A stretch of DNA of 64,000 nt from NCBI GenBank assembly GCA_025175895.1, contig CM046001.1, positions 27,848,314 to 27,912,313 on the forward strand, read 5' to 3'. The stretch comes from Wurfbainia villosa. Its lineage: Eukaryota > Streptophyta > Magnoliopsida > Zingiberales > Zingiberaceae. This document shows positions 23,921-35,409 of this stretch, piece by piece. Within the stretch, counting starts at the first letter, position 1. Each line of letters starts with the position of its first letter. Under the pieces are notes generated by a model, which worked only from the letters and a program-made list of their open reading frames with translations, was not told the DNA's origin and made no database searches. The translations under genes were made by a program, and so were the position numbers.

Positions 23921-24020
23921 AGTGGTATCAGAGTTACGATTTTAAAGATAAGGAGAAATTTTGGACTAATGTCCCTAGAAAAATCCTATCTAGTGAAACC
24001 ATTAAGAAGGTAGAGGGCTC
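23921..24020 (+). other. Primer binding site and truncated leader of family A
   Basis: AGTGGTATCAGAGTTACG matches the start of the tRNA-Met complement. About 90 bp later the sequence switches to an inverted spacer and LTR copy, so gag and pol are missing. Confidence 0.7.
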
Positions 24021-25367
24021 CTTCTATTTCTCCTCCTTCTTGACACACATCAAAAAGTCCACCAAGGTTTACCATGTCTCATTTTCAATAAGATTCAAAC
24101 TTCTCCTTCTCGGTGACACATCGGAGGTGGAGGAACCTCTTACAAGTCTCTTATAACAATAAGAATAAACAACTACAACAATAACAAAAGCAAATGGAAG
24201 AACAAATGAACACACTTTACAGATTAGGGATTTTTAATCTTTGCTTGTTGGTTGCTTTAGGATGACTTTGAAGGCCCTGAAATGCAGCTGCACCTCGCCT
24301 CAAATCGCCCCTCCAAAACCTTACTCGAAGATGCCATCAAACCTCTTCTTATAGAGCTCCATCGAAGCTTCCTGATCTGCAATGGTCACTGCCTCACTTG
24401 GAACTCTAGTCGAAGAGCCAATTGAGTCGCCTAGCTTTTGAGCAGCTATCTTCATACCTGTGCTGCGACCAGTCGAGTCGCCAATCGAGTGATCCAATCG
24501 AGGCACTGCCTTGACTGTCCACTAGTTGAGGCGCTGGTCAAGTGTGCCTCCATCCAGAATGACTAGTCGAGGCACCAATCGAGTGGTCCAGTTGAGGCAC
24601 CGTCTTGACTAGCCTCTAGTCGAGGCGCTGGTCGAGGTCACCTTGCTTCTGTTTGCCTACAAATGAAGCCAAGTCGACTGAACCAAACTGACAGTCGACT
24701 GTTATACCTCTACACTGAGGTTTAACACTCCAAGTATGATCCCCTCATACTTGATACTCACCCTAAGCCTAGACCTAAGCCTTCAACCCACTTCTATCAG
24801 CCTCACGCCTCTCGGATCCCTCGAGTCCACGACTCTTCATCCTTGCACTAGCCTTCAAGTGTTTCCATTGGCCATTGTCATGCTCTAGGGTCTACCTTTG
24901 CCAATAGGCCTCGCCTCTAGGACTTTCCTTTTGCCAAGCTCGATCTCCCTGATCAACCGGGTCTTCCCTTGCCAAGACACCTCGTCTGGGACTTCACTGC
25001 CAAGAGGCTATGCCTCCGAGATTTCACTGCCAAGACTCCCAATTCGAGACTTTATTTGCCAAGCACTATCTCTTAGACCTGCCGGGACTTCCCTCGCCAA
25101 CTCCCCGTTGGTCATTCCAACACCAAGTGTCTGGTCTCCCTTGACCGACTTGGATTTTCTCTTGCCAAGTATCCATACTTGGACTTTTCCCTGCCAAGTC
25201 ACAAAACTTGGACTTCTCCAATAATCTCCCTCATATAACCTTGGATGTCCCATACCATCCACTGGTCATATGGTCAAATCATATTATCAACTATTATCGA
25301 ACATCAAAACTCTACTTGAGTCCCACTCGAGTCTGGTCAATCGTGACTTAGGTTGATTGCACCAATA
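24021..25367 (-). repeat. Inverted, internally deleted copy of family A LTR
   Basis: On the minus strand this reads LTR start (25367, opposite 22369) to about position 1310 of the LTR (24091). It then jumps straight to the spacer segment that in the plus copy lies upstream of the polypurine tract (24090-24021). The LTR end, primer site, gag and pol are deleted. With 22369-23920 it forms a large diverged inverted repeat. Confidence 0.75.
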
Positions 25368-26358
25368 GATGTCACGAGTGGTAAGTTCGACAGGTAGCCG
25401 ACAGGTAAGCCTCGAGTGGAGAGGTGAGGGCGAGTCCTCTGTAGGGGGACAAAGCTAGGTGTCAATCCGTCGAAAAGTCCGCGTGGGACTTAGAAGTCGA
25501 GATCGAGTAGTAGTACTATTGCTATCTTGTTCTGTATTATCTATTTGTGCTAATCTCATTTTATAGGGATCAGTCGACTAAAGTTCAGTCGACTAGGTTT
25601 AGTTCAGTCAATTGGATGCACACTTGGCGGGATTAGCTGGTGATCGATCGAAGATCTGGCATCATAGATGGAAAGAGTTTCAGTCGACTAGGAGAGGTTC
25701 AGTCGACTGGAGAGCTAAACTTCCCATTGTGGAGCCAGTTGACCTGATGTCGACTGGGGAGGTTTCAGTCGACTGGAAGACCAGAAGTTCCATATCGACG
25801 GGCTGATGTGGAGTCGACTGGAGGGCATTCTAGTCGATTGGAAAAGCTTTATAAAACAAGTGCTCGACCAGATCTGAGTAGAACACTGTTATTACGCCGA
25901 AGTGCTGCCAAAATACATTCTCGTTCACAAGAGCTTCGATTCTTCACAGAGGCACTTTTCTGACACCTCATGACTACTTCAGAGCTTTCATTTGTGTTGG
26001 TATAAAGTAGCTTTTAATTTTCTATAATTATTTTTCTCTTCTGTACTTAACTTCAAAGAGAGGGTAGTGTGTTACCCGTCTCTTACTTTTGTAAAAAGTG
26101 AACCCCTCTGAAGTAGAGAGTTCTCGAATCGGATGGTATATAGTGATTGTCCATCGAGGTAGCTCTCAGAAGAGCTACGGGCATTGGAGTAGCAACCCAG
26201 TTAAGGTTATGAACCAAGTAAAAGAAGCTGTCTCTATTTCACTTTATTTCCGCTGCATATTCTCTTACAATTTCAAATATTAAAAATTAGTTTTAAAAAC
26301 TAAAGAAAATTTTATACTCCGAGATTCACCCCCTATCTCAGAATTTCTCGATCCTACA
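25368..26358 (+). repeat. LTR of a second SIRE-like element (family B, left end truncated)
   Basis: It ends TCTCGATCCTACA at 26358, followed by a degenerate primer site (TTAGTATCAAAGC). The left end has no clear TG terminus because it abuts the inverted family A copy. The GATTCACCCCC sequence near its end matches the same place in family A and copia 3 LTRs. Confidence 0.7.
25570..25850 (+). repeat. Cluster of CAGTCGACT words in family B LTR
   Basis: CAGTCGACTNG or close variants (TCAGTCGACTAA, TCAGTCGACTGG, AGTCGACTGGAG, TAGTCGATTGG) recur about ten times in 280 bp with irregular spacing. Related but different clusters lie in the family A LTR and the copia 3 LTR. Confidence 0.8.
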
Positions 26359-27059
26359 ATTAGTATCAAAGCAGGGGCGCTCCGAATTTGGTGCAACCAC
26401 CATTGAGAGCATTAGATTAATTTTCTTTATTTGTTCTAGCATTAGAATAATTTTTAAATAATTTTCCTGCTTAGGACAATTTTTAAATAATTTTCATATT
26501 TAGAATAATTTTAAAATAATTTTCTTACTTAGAATAATTATTAAATTAATTTTTCTACATTTTAGAATAATTAAATTATTTTTTCTTCATTTTAGAATAA
26601 TTAAATTATTTTTTTGAATTTTAGAATAATGAAATTAATTTTCTGCATCTTAGAATAATTAAATTAATTTTTCTGTATTTTAGAATAATTAAATTATTTT
26701 TTTACATTTTAGAATAATTAAATTATTTTTCTTGTATTTTAAAATAATTAAATTAATTTTCTGCATCTTAGAATAATTAAATTAATTTTTTGTATCTTAG
26801 AATAATTAAATTAATTATCTACATCTTAGATTAATTAAATTATTTTTCTGCATCTTAGAATAATTAAATTAATTTTCTGTATTAGATTAATTTTTAATTA
26901 ATTTTTGCACTTAGCTTAATTTTTATTCTAGAATAATTTTCCATTAATTTGTGCACTTAGTTTAAATTTAATTCTTGCACAATATTATTGAATTTAAATA
27001 ACTCTAGGAATAATTCTCAACTTTAATTAAAAATCTATTATTAAAATATTTATTTAGAA
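26359..27059 (+). repeat. Primer site and AT-rich tandem leader of family B
   Basis: After the primer site remnant (26361-26372), about 500 bp (26403-26900) consist of a 28-36 bp unit close to TTAGAATAATTAAATTAATT plus TTTCTGCATC. It is repeated about 15 times with length changes. No coding capacity. It precedes the gag start at 27060. Confidence 0.85.
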
Positions 27060-27993
27060 ATGTCACACTTAGAAGGGTATAGCATTGTTCGCTCTCCTCT
27101 CTTTAATGGAGAGGATTTTTCCTATTGAAAAAGGCGAATGGAGTGCTACCTGAAAACCGACATAGAAGTCTGATTTTCGATTAGAAAAGATTTCGTCTCT
27201 CCGGTAGACGACTCGGGTGAGTTGTTAGAATCGAAGAAATGGAACGCGGATGTTAGGAAACGTGCACAAGTCGATTACAAGACGCTTAACACCTTGCAAT
27301 GCGGACTTAACAAAGAAGAGCTCAATAGGGTGGGTCCATTCGAAAACTCTAAGGAATTATGGGATAAATTAATTGAACTACATGAAGGTACAAATGATAC
27401 TAGGATAGCTAAATGGGACATGTTACTAAATAAATTATTTAATTGTAAAATGAATGAAAATGAAAATGCTAGTCAACTTCATATAAGAATAAAAGACATT
27501 TTAAATGGATTACATTTAATAGGACACCAAATAGAAAATATGGACGTAATTAGGTATACACTTAAGGCATTCCCGAGGAATGCCTTATGGACATCCATTG
27601 TCGATGCCTATAAGATTTCTAGGGATCTTTCCACAATTAGGCTAGATGAATTGTTTTGCGAACTTGAACTACATGAACAAGCTAACTCGGGTCAAACTGA
27701 GAATGGTATTGCTTTTGTGGCATGATCGACCAAAAAGGAAAGGAAAGCAAAAAGTAAATCCGAAGACAAGTCAGAGTCGGAGTCAAATGGAGAAGAGGAA
27801 ATCGTAAACATGGTCCGGAAGATGTTCAACCAGAGAAAGAGGATTAACAAGAAGGACACTAAGAAAGTTGTTGATAACAAGCCGAGACCCCGATCAGAAG
27901 TGACATGCTACGAGTGCAACGGAAAGGGACACTATAAGTCGGAGTGTGCGAACCTAAAAAAGGAAGAAAGACCAAAAAAGGAAAAGAAGAAGA
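27060..27993 (+). pseudogene. Gag of SIRE-like copia element (family B), three TGA stops
   Basis: The frame starts ATG at 27060 (MSHLEGYSIVRSPLFNGEDF). It continues past TGA codons at residue 23 (27126-27128), at residue 38 (27171-27173) and at 27723-27725. The first two stand where gag normally has Trp (FSYW, VW). The core (LRVGPFENSKELWDKL-like region through RLDELFCELELHE) is a UBN2-type copia gag. A zinc knuckle CYECNGKGHYKSEC lies at about 27906-27947 and a Lys-rich tail follows. The gene stops where the copia 2 LTR starts (27994). Gag would form the particle that packages element RNA. Confidence 0.85.
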
Positions 27994-29796
27994 TGTAGAG
28001 AATTGCTTCCCGCTTCGGCCACTCATGTATGGCGATCCTATCTACGTCCCTGGATTAAAAAAATTAATCATTGACGAAGACAGATTACCCAAGCAACCGA
28101 TCCATCATCGTGCTATTCGATTCGAGTGGTCTCTTGAACAAACTTGTTGTTCAAGCAACCTAACTCTTTTCCTCGATTAACTGTGGAATAGATGATGTAC
28201 GGATCGCTGATTTTTGTGTTTATCTTCGGGGTCCAAGTAAATTAGCCACATGCATTATACAAAAGAACTAAATCAAAACAAACAAGATTATACCTCTTGA
28301 TCTTCTATTGTATGACCTATCCTCCTCTTGAACGTTGTGTGGGCAACGCTCCTCCAAGAGTTGAAACCTCCTAGATAGCGTATCTTCCTTTCCTTGTTCG
28401 CTCCGAAAAAAGGAAGATAACCAAACAATTCTTCTCCTATCTAGAGCCGACCACCAAGCTCCTAGATTGATCCTTGCCGTCGGCCAAGGAGAGGAAGAGG
28501 AAATTTGGGCGCCGGCCAAGAGCTCCAAAGGAAGAACCCTAACTCTTGCCGTTGGCCAAAGAGAAATATAGGAAGAGGAAGAGATATGGGCGCCGACCAA
28601 GAGAGAAAGAAGAAGAGATATGGGCGTCGGCCAAGAGAGAAAGAAGAAGAGATATGGGCGCCGGCTAAACCTTAGGAAGAGAGGAAAAACTTCTACTTGT
28701 TGCCGCCCAAAACCTCTCCAAACCCTAGCTGCCCAACCCCTTTGGAAGCAAACCCTAATCTCCAATGATTAGTTGCCCCCTAAGCCAAAGAGCAAACCCT
28801 AGAATTCCAATTCTTTTATGCCGCCCAAGCCTTTGCCTCCTATTTTTAGATTTTGCCCAAACCTCCTTTTAATCATGTCCGTTGGATATAGGTTTCATGA
28901 GGATTTTAATAGGCTACAATAGGGACCATGACGAGGAGTTGGATCTTGGCCACCCAATGGATCTAGCCCACATAAAATCCGATCCATTAATGATAATCCA
29001 TTCCACTAGAGGATTATCATTGATCTACCTCACCAACCCCCATAAATAAATATGGGCTCAATATATTAATTGCACAAATGTCTCCCTGTGTTTAAGATAT
29101 CGAATGTCCATCAATTAATTAATTTACTGACAATTAATTAATCAAAATCTAACTCCATGAATAGTATCACTCAACCTCATCATCATGCCGGACCAAGTCC
29201 ACCTGTAGGGTTTACATGATGATCCTTATGAGCTCCTCAAGGGGACATCATCATCCTAATACATAGGACACGATTTCCTCCTATAATCAACGGTACACCA
29301 TGTAAATAATATCATTTCCCAACTTACCGAGCCTATCGATTTAATCTATAAATATCACCCATTGTTAAATCAAAGAAATAAATATAAAGTACATGTGCCC
29401 GTTATTATATCGGGATTAAGAGCATGCACACCATAATATCCGAGGTCTGATTCAATTATGTAGTCAACAATAAATTGAATCACCTCTAAGTCGGTCCTGC
29501 TCAATACACACAAAGTGTACTAGTGTAATTCTATTGTCAAGACAAACCAATACCAAATTACACTACAACCATAACAATGGTTTGTCCAAAACCATCTCGG
29601 TTGTGAGCCTCTACTTATACTCTACAAGGAACTGATAACATGATCTTCCGTGTGACACCACATACTATGTTATCTACAATGTAATGTATCAGACAATATG
29701 CATAACCATAAATATGCAAACGATGATCATGTGATTCTTATTTCAAAAATAAAGATGCTCATATAAAGAATAGACTTTTCAATATACATCCCAACA
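27994..29796 (-). repeat. 3' LTR of copia 2 (1.8 kb)
   Basis: It runs from TGTAGAGAATTGC at 27994 to CATCCCAACA at 29796 and is colinear with the copia 1 LTR pieces. It has neither the CCCTT solo LTR nor the SINE-like insertion, so it represents the empty-site state. It interrupts the family B gag on its left. Confidence 0.87.
28570..28664. repeat. 34-bp tandem repeat in copia 2 LTR, about 2.7 units
   Basis: GAGATATGGGCG starts at 28581, 28615 and 28649, a 34-bp period, with CCAAGAGAGAAAGAAGAA between. It lies inside a 165-residue minus-strand open frame that is explained by the repeat composition. Confidence 0.88.
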
Positions 29797-29882
29797 ATCT
29801 CCCACTTATACTAAAAGACTATGTTGTCCTCATACTGCATACATCTGATTTCCATTCCCTTCACATGCCTATCAAAAGTTTT
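29797..29882 (-). pseudogene. Copia 2 polypurine tract and RNase H end
   Basis: AAGTGGGAGAT on the minus strand (29797-29807) is the polypurine tract. The remaining 75 bp match the extreme end of the copia 1 pol (around 9692-9766) up to the solo LTR insertion, whose target copy GTTTT is at 29878-29882. Confidence 0.8.
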
Positions 29883-32424
29883 TGTTAAATACTGAAATTT
29901 AAAATACTAAATTAAATGGTCAAATAATTAAGGAAATAATCCTGGAAATTTTTCGGGATTTTTAGGAAATTTTAGGAATTTTTTTCGGAATTTTTCTGAA
30001 TTTAAACGGGATATTTACGGGGATAAGAAAAATAGGCTTTTAAAAGGCCTGTTTGGTTTTAACCTATTTCTATTTACTTTTTCTTTTTCCCCACTCGCCT
30101 TCGCCGTTTTCTTCTCCACGCGCCGCACTCCTTCCCATCGTGTAACCTCCCTCACGCGATTCCGCCTCTTCTCTGTGCTCACCGCTGGCCGCCGCTTTCG
30201 CCAGAGTAGCTGGTGGATCGCGCGACCTTCGTCCCCGTCGGATCTCTTTCCCGTGGGCAGCTTCTCGCCGCTCCGATTCTCGACCAACTCGATTTCCTTT
30301 GCAAGGGACGGCAAGTGTCCTCGCCGGTGGCCACGGTTGAGCCGGCGGCGAGCGCGCGACCGAGAGTTGGTGGCAGCGGCGTCTGCGCCTAGTGCGGATC
30401 AGGGGCTACAATCCTTGCCGAGCCCTCTTCTCTCCCTCTCATCGTTCTTCTTTCTCGCGGCAAGCGGCGCTGACCACCCTCGTCGGTGCTCACGGACGCG
30501 CCTACAGTGAGCGAGCAAGGGCTGGGAATTTGGGTCGGTGGCGTTTTTCGATCGGGGGATGTTCTTCCCGATTGTCATTGGAACTAGGTAAAAATCGAAT
30601 CCTTCTTGCCTGGGACGAAATCTAAGTTTCAAGCTGTGAATTTTTCCTTCTTTAAGCTTGATCTGTTGATAGGGCAGTGGTGTTTAAATGCGAAATTGCT
30701 CCGAGGAACCAAGGATAGGAGGAGTTGGTTGCCGGTGGAGTTTTTCTAGGACTGGTAAGCTTCGATCTATTCTTTTCCTATTAGCTGTAAATTGATAGAT
30801 TATGGGTTGTTGATGTCGGTGTGAGGTTGATCGGTTCTGTAATTATTTATGGAGGATCGATTACGTTAAATGGGATAACTAGGTCAATTTAGTTGACCGG
30901 GATTTTATTAAGCATTTGGGTTAATTGGGTTATGTCCGAAATCGGCTTAGGATTCGATTTGATGGAGATCGTATTTTGTGCTTAACAATAGTTATCTTTG
31001 TATGCGAGTTTCGATCACGAGGCGGTCTCCGTGTGACGATTTCATTCTTGCGACATTTTGTATAAAGGCGTACTTTGACTTATCTTTTAGATATAGTCAA
31101 GTTGATATGTTAGTTAGTATAGCATGCTTTTCATGTTTATATGCCTAGTATGTTTTTGCCTACTAGATACATGCATTTGATCGATGTTTATATCTTCTGT
31201 TTACTTGGATCATTGTATTTGGATTATGGATATGTACATATTGATTGTACATATTATTCGGATAGGTATTTTGAGTAGGATTTACATGCTTTAGTACCAT
31301 GCACCATCTTGCATGATTGCATGCTGGCTGGACGGGGTTCCATTATTGTTGAGCCCGCAGCTAGTTACATGGCCTGCACACACTGCCACTCATGGGTTAG
31401 TGGTACATCAGGAGGGTGTGTGTGCAGCTTGTCAGTTCACCGACCTGCCATGGGTAGCGGCAAGGATCCCTCCTCTGGTCTATGACACCGAGAGATGAGA
31501 GCTTAGCTCCCCACTATGTTTGGGGCAGAGGATAGGTGTACTCCGACAAAGATCCTGTCCACTCGGTCACTCAGGAGCAGTGATGGCAGAGTGCACAGTT
31601 GTCATAGCCCTACCCACTCGGCTTCACCATCGCGTGTGAGGCGGCTGACTGGCGTCAGGGGTGACCATGTCATTTGCACGGCATGCATTTTTGCATGGAT
31701 CGCATTTGTATTGTGTTTGCTGCATTATTGTATTGATGCCTTGGATGTTGCATATGATTGACATGCATCAGATTCATAATCTTATATGGTGATGACTTTA
31801 TCTCTTATAGTAGGGCACATGCTCCTATATCGAGTAGGAGACTCAGTAGTCTGATCCTTTTGCATTTATTTCTTGCTTACCATATATATGAGACTGTACT
31901 GGCATGATTAGTATTGTTAGCTATTTCTTACTATTCATATCGACTAGTATCCGCAGAGTTCTTTGAACTCACCCCGTTGATTTATATCTATTTCAGGATG
32001 GAGCCAGCCAGAGAGTCCACCGCCAAACCCCCTCGTCGTGGAAGTGTATTTTGTTATTTGTGTTTACGGTTTTTGGGTATTTGGATTAGAATATATGTTT
32101 AGGACTGGAGTTGGATATTTGTATCTGTGGATGTTTTGGTATGTCCTTAGGGACCTTTGATCGGATTTTTATTTCGATTGGATTTCGGTTGAGTATTCCT
32201 GCCCAGATGGCAGAAGGGGTAAGTCTAGTTAGAGTAGACTTTTGTTTAACTAGATTTGTTGGCCTGAGGCTTTATTATTATCTGCGTGTGATGTGGTATG
32301 ATTCCGGTCGTGTTGACCGATGTATAGTGGCCGTGTAGGCCTTGTATAAAAATTGGTATTGTCACCCGTACAGGGGAGATGCTGCCGGATTTTCGTCTGG
32401 CGGGGACTCCCTCGGGGCGTGACA
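29883..32424 (+). mobile_element. Solo LTR of the 1-8804 gypsy family, target duplication GTTTT
   Basis: It starts TGTTAAATACTG and ends GGGGCGTGACA, like the 6032-8804 LTR, and aligns with it throughout including the GC-rich block. GTTTT flanks it on both sides (29878-29882 and 32425-32429). On removal the copia 2 reading (ATCAAAAGTTTTCGCTAGAAG) is continuous with copia 1 at about 9760. No internal sequence remains, so it arose by LTR-LTR recombination. Confidence 0.93.
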
Positions 32425-32429
32425 GTTTT

Positions 32430-32942
32430 CGCTAGAAGGGCCTTAGTGAAAGGATCTACCAGGTTATCCTATGATGCAATCTTAGCGACAACAACTTCTA
32501 CCCGCTTTACGATCTCTTGTATCAGGTGGTACTTACGCTCTATGTGTTTACTTGCCTTATGGGCTCGTAGTTCCTTTGAGTTTGCAACTGCACCACAGTT
32601 ATCACAATAAATCGTGATAGTTATGGGCAAACCAGGAATCACATCCAAGTCCATCAAGAAGTTTTTGAGCCATGCAACTTCTTTGGATGCCTCCGAGGCT
32701 GCCACATACTCAGCTTCCATGGTGGAGTCCGCCATGCATTTCTGCTTGACACTCCTCCATACAATGACTCTCCCTCCCAAAGTAAACACAAAACCTGAGG
32801 TAGAGTTACTGTTATCCATATATGATTGGAAGTCGGAATCTGTGTAACCCACAGGGAGTAATTGATCTGCCTGGTATACTAGCATATAATCCCTAGTTCT
32901 TCTCAGGTACTTCAATATATGCTTTACCGCAGTCCAATGTCC
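32430..32942 (-). pseudogene. Copia 2 RNase H domain
   Basis: The open stretch 32915-32469 contains YMLVYQADQLLPVGYTDSDF, STMEAEYVAASEASKEVAWL, TIYCDNCGAVANSKELR and HIERKYHLIQEIV. These are the same acidic blocks as copia 1. It follows the RT frame after a break at about 32942. The extreme C-terminus lies on the other side of the solo LTR. Confidence 0.85.
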
Positions 32943-33890
32943 CTATCCTGGATTACTCTGATATCTGCTAACCATGCCCACGGCAAAGTAGATATCCAGC
33001 CTCGTACATAACATAGCATACATGAGGCTTCCTATCGCCGAAGCATAAGGAACTGCCTTCATCTCCTCTATCTCCTTTGATGTTCTAGGACACATCTCTT
33101 TAGATAAAGATACTCCATGCCTAATAGGTAGAAAACCTTTCTTGGAGTTCTGCATGCTAAAACGAGCTAACATAGTGTCTATGTATGAAGCTTGGATAAG
33201 CACAACATCCTTTTCTTGCGATCCCTTATAACCTTGATCCCAAGGATGTGTCCCACTTCTCCCAAGTCATTCATATCAAACTATTTGGACAACCATACCC
33301 TTACGTCTGATAACACTTTGACATTGTTACCAATTAACAAAATGTCATCTACGTATAGTACAAGAAATACCACTACGTTTCCATCACATCTCTTGTATAC
33401 ACAAGACTCATCCAGACTTTGAATAAATCCATAAGACTGGATTACCTCATCAAAGTGGATGTTCAAAAATCTCGAAGCTTGCTTCAATCCATAAATGGAC
33501 CGATTAAGCTTGCACACAAGATGCTCTTTGCCCTTTGCAATGAATCCCTCTGGTTGCTCCATATAGATGTTTTCCTCAAGACTTCCATTAAGGAAAGTTG
33601 TCTTGACATCCATCTACCACACCTCATAATCCATATGAGCAACAATACATAAGAGAATCCAGATAGACTTAAGCATGGCTACCGGCGAAAAGGTCTCCTC
33701 ATAATCGATACCCTTTTTCTAAGTATACCCTTTCGCTACAAGCCTTGCTTTGAAGGTTCAACCTTCCCATCTATTCCTCTCTTTCTTTTGTAGATCCACT
33801 TGCATCCAATGGTTTTTACACCATTGAGTGGTTATACTAGCTCTAAGACCTGATTTGAATCCATAGATTCTATCTCAAAATTCATTGCAC
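32943..33890 (-). pseudogene. Copia 2 reverse transcriptase (broken, YVDD retained)
   Basis: Two open pieces are visible. Piece 33613-33281 has MDVKTTFLNGSLEENIYM, SIYGLKQASRFLN and FLVLYVDDILLIGNN. Piece 33203-32943 has SYIDTMLARFSMQNSKKGF and GSLMYAMLCTRLDIYFAVGM. The N-terminal block (WIYKRK-type) is at about 33840-33760 in another frame. At least two frameshifts and a stop (just upstream of MDVKTT) break the domain. The catalytic box is intact, unlike copia 1. Confidence 0.82.
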
Positions 33891-33966
33891 TTTGCCAAGA
33901 TACTGCATCTATATTTTGGATTGCCTCGTCATATGTCCAGGGATCAGGTTTATGTTCACCAGGGAC

Positions 33967-34974
33967 CTAATCAGAAGATTCTCCCAAGAACATAAATCTA
34001 TCAGGTTGTCTAACAATGCTCCCACTATGACGAGGTATCACATGTGTATCCTCTGTGACACGTGGTGCAGTCACTTGTGGTATATCCTCTTGTACCGGTG
34101 GTATTGAAGTAGTGACTTCTCCTCTCAATTCCTCTAGAACAATCTTACTCATGGACTTGTGGCTCATCACATAGTCTTCCTCTAAAAATCTGATGTTCAT
34201 GCTAATGATCACCCTTTGATCTCTAGGACTATAGAACAAACCACCTTTCGTTCCTATAGGATAGCCTATGAACAAGTACACTTCTGTACGAGGTTCCAAC
34301 TTATCAGCATCTGCCTTCAGCACATGTGCTGGACTCCCCCGAATCCGAATATGTCTCAGACTAGGCATTCGCCCAGTCCACAATTCTATGAGAGTAGAAG
34401 ACACTGATTTAGATGGTACCAAGTTCAGAATATACAGTGTCATATCCAGAGCATACCCCCAGAACGAATCTGGTAACTCAGAATAACTCATCATCGATCT
34501 AACCATCTCCATAAGGGTCCTATTCCTTCGCTTTGCTATACCATTCTGCTGGGGTGTGCCAGGTGCAGACAATTGGGATTGAATCCCAGCCTCTGATAAG
34601 TAATTCCTAAACTCTCCCAAGAGGTATTCACCACCACAATCAGATCGTAGTGTGTTGATACTTTTATCTTGATGTTTCTCCACATCAGCCTTGAATTCTT
34701 TGAACCTGTCAAGGCATTCAGACTTGCGGCGCATCAAGTAAATGTATTCATATCTTGAATAATCATCTATAAAAGAGACGAAATATTCAAAACCACCTCT
34801 AGCCTAGATAGACATAGGACCACACAAATCAGAATGAACCAATTCCAACACATCTTTGGCTCTATACCCCTTGGCCTTAAAAGACCTCTTGGTCATTTTA
34901 CCTTCCAAGCAAGATTCGCAGGTTGGGAAATCTTCCACCACTAATGAACCCAGAGGTCCATCAACTATCAACCT
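33967..34974 (-). pseudogene. Copia 2 integrase
   Basis: The open stretch 34737-33967 contains SINTLRSDCGGEYLLGEF (second catalytic acidic residue) and GTPQQNGIAKRRNRTLMEM, where the usual VAER is IAKR: the third catalytic acidic residue is Lys. DSFWGYALDMTLYILNLVPSK follows. The N-terminal part (34974-34738), with the histidine/cysteine region and first acidic block, has an in-frame stop (TAG at about 34805). The enzyme would be inactive. Confidence 0.8.
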
Positions 34975-35409
34975 TTAAATTATACTTAGGTTAATATGAC
35001 CTAACCTTAGATGCCAAAGATACGTTTGGTTCATTTTCAAAGGTTCTTTTCTCTTATTAAATTTAGAAGATGAGTTATTTACTTTTATTTGCATCGTGGG
35101 AGCTTTTGGTTCAAGGGTATATAAATTTGCGCCAGAATAGATAATCTCCTTATTCCTTTTTATAACAACTTTGTCATTAAAAGAAATAGAATATCCATCC
35201 AAAAACAATTTAGAAACTGAAATCAAATTCTTTCTAAATAAAGGTACATAAAGGCAATTTTTCAGAACCAAAGTTTTATTCCTATCAAAAGATAAATAAA
35301 CATCTCCCACTGCAATAGCCGTCACCTTCGTAGCATCGCCCAAGTAAACGGTAATCTACTCCTCAGCTAGTCGTCTGGTTTCCTGGAACCCCTGCAAAGT
35401 ATTGCAGAC
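34975..35409 (-). pseudogene. Copia 2 protease C-terminus and pre-integrase region
   Basis: The 122-residue open stretch (35343-34975) has DATKVTAIAVGDVYLSFD, LYVPLFRKNLISVSKLF and TYLWHLRLGHINLSII, matching copia 1 residues after the protease active site. The active-site DTG itself would lie beyond 35409 and has been separated by the copia 3 insertion. Confidence 0.8.

Larger units (their letters stand above)
27994..35409 (-). mobile_element. Copia 2: second member of the copia 1 family, truncated by copia 3
   Basis: The minus-strand order is protease end, pre-integrase, integrase, RT, RNase H, polypurine tract, 3' LTR. A gypsy solo LTR (29883-32424) splits the RNase H end. At 35409/35410 the copia 3 LTR interrupts the protease region; copia 1 continues uninterrupted at the same point (12755). 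Gag and the 5' LTR are therefore not present next to it. Coding frames carry several stops and frameshifts, though the RT box is YVDD here. Confidence 0.87.

Noticed and set aside
28268..28765. 165-residue minus-strand open frame in the copia 2 LTR
   Set aside because: It lies in an LTR over a 34-bp purine-rich tandem repeat; the colinear copia 1 LTR does not keep the frame.
30175..30632. Open frames of 77-111 residues in the solo gypsy LTR
   Set aside because: Composition effect of the GC-rich block; no similarity between the readings in the two LTR copies.
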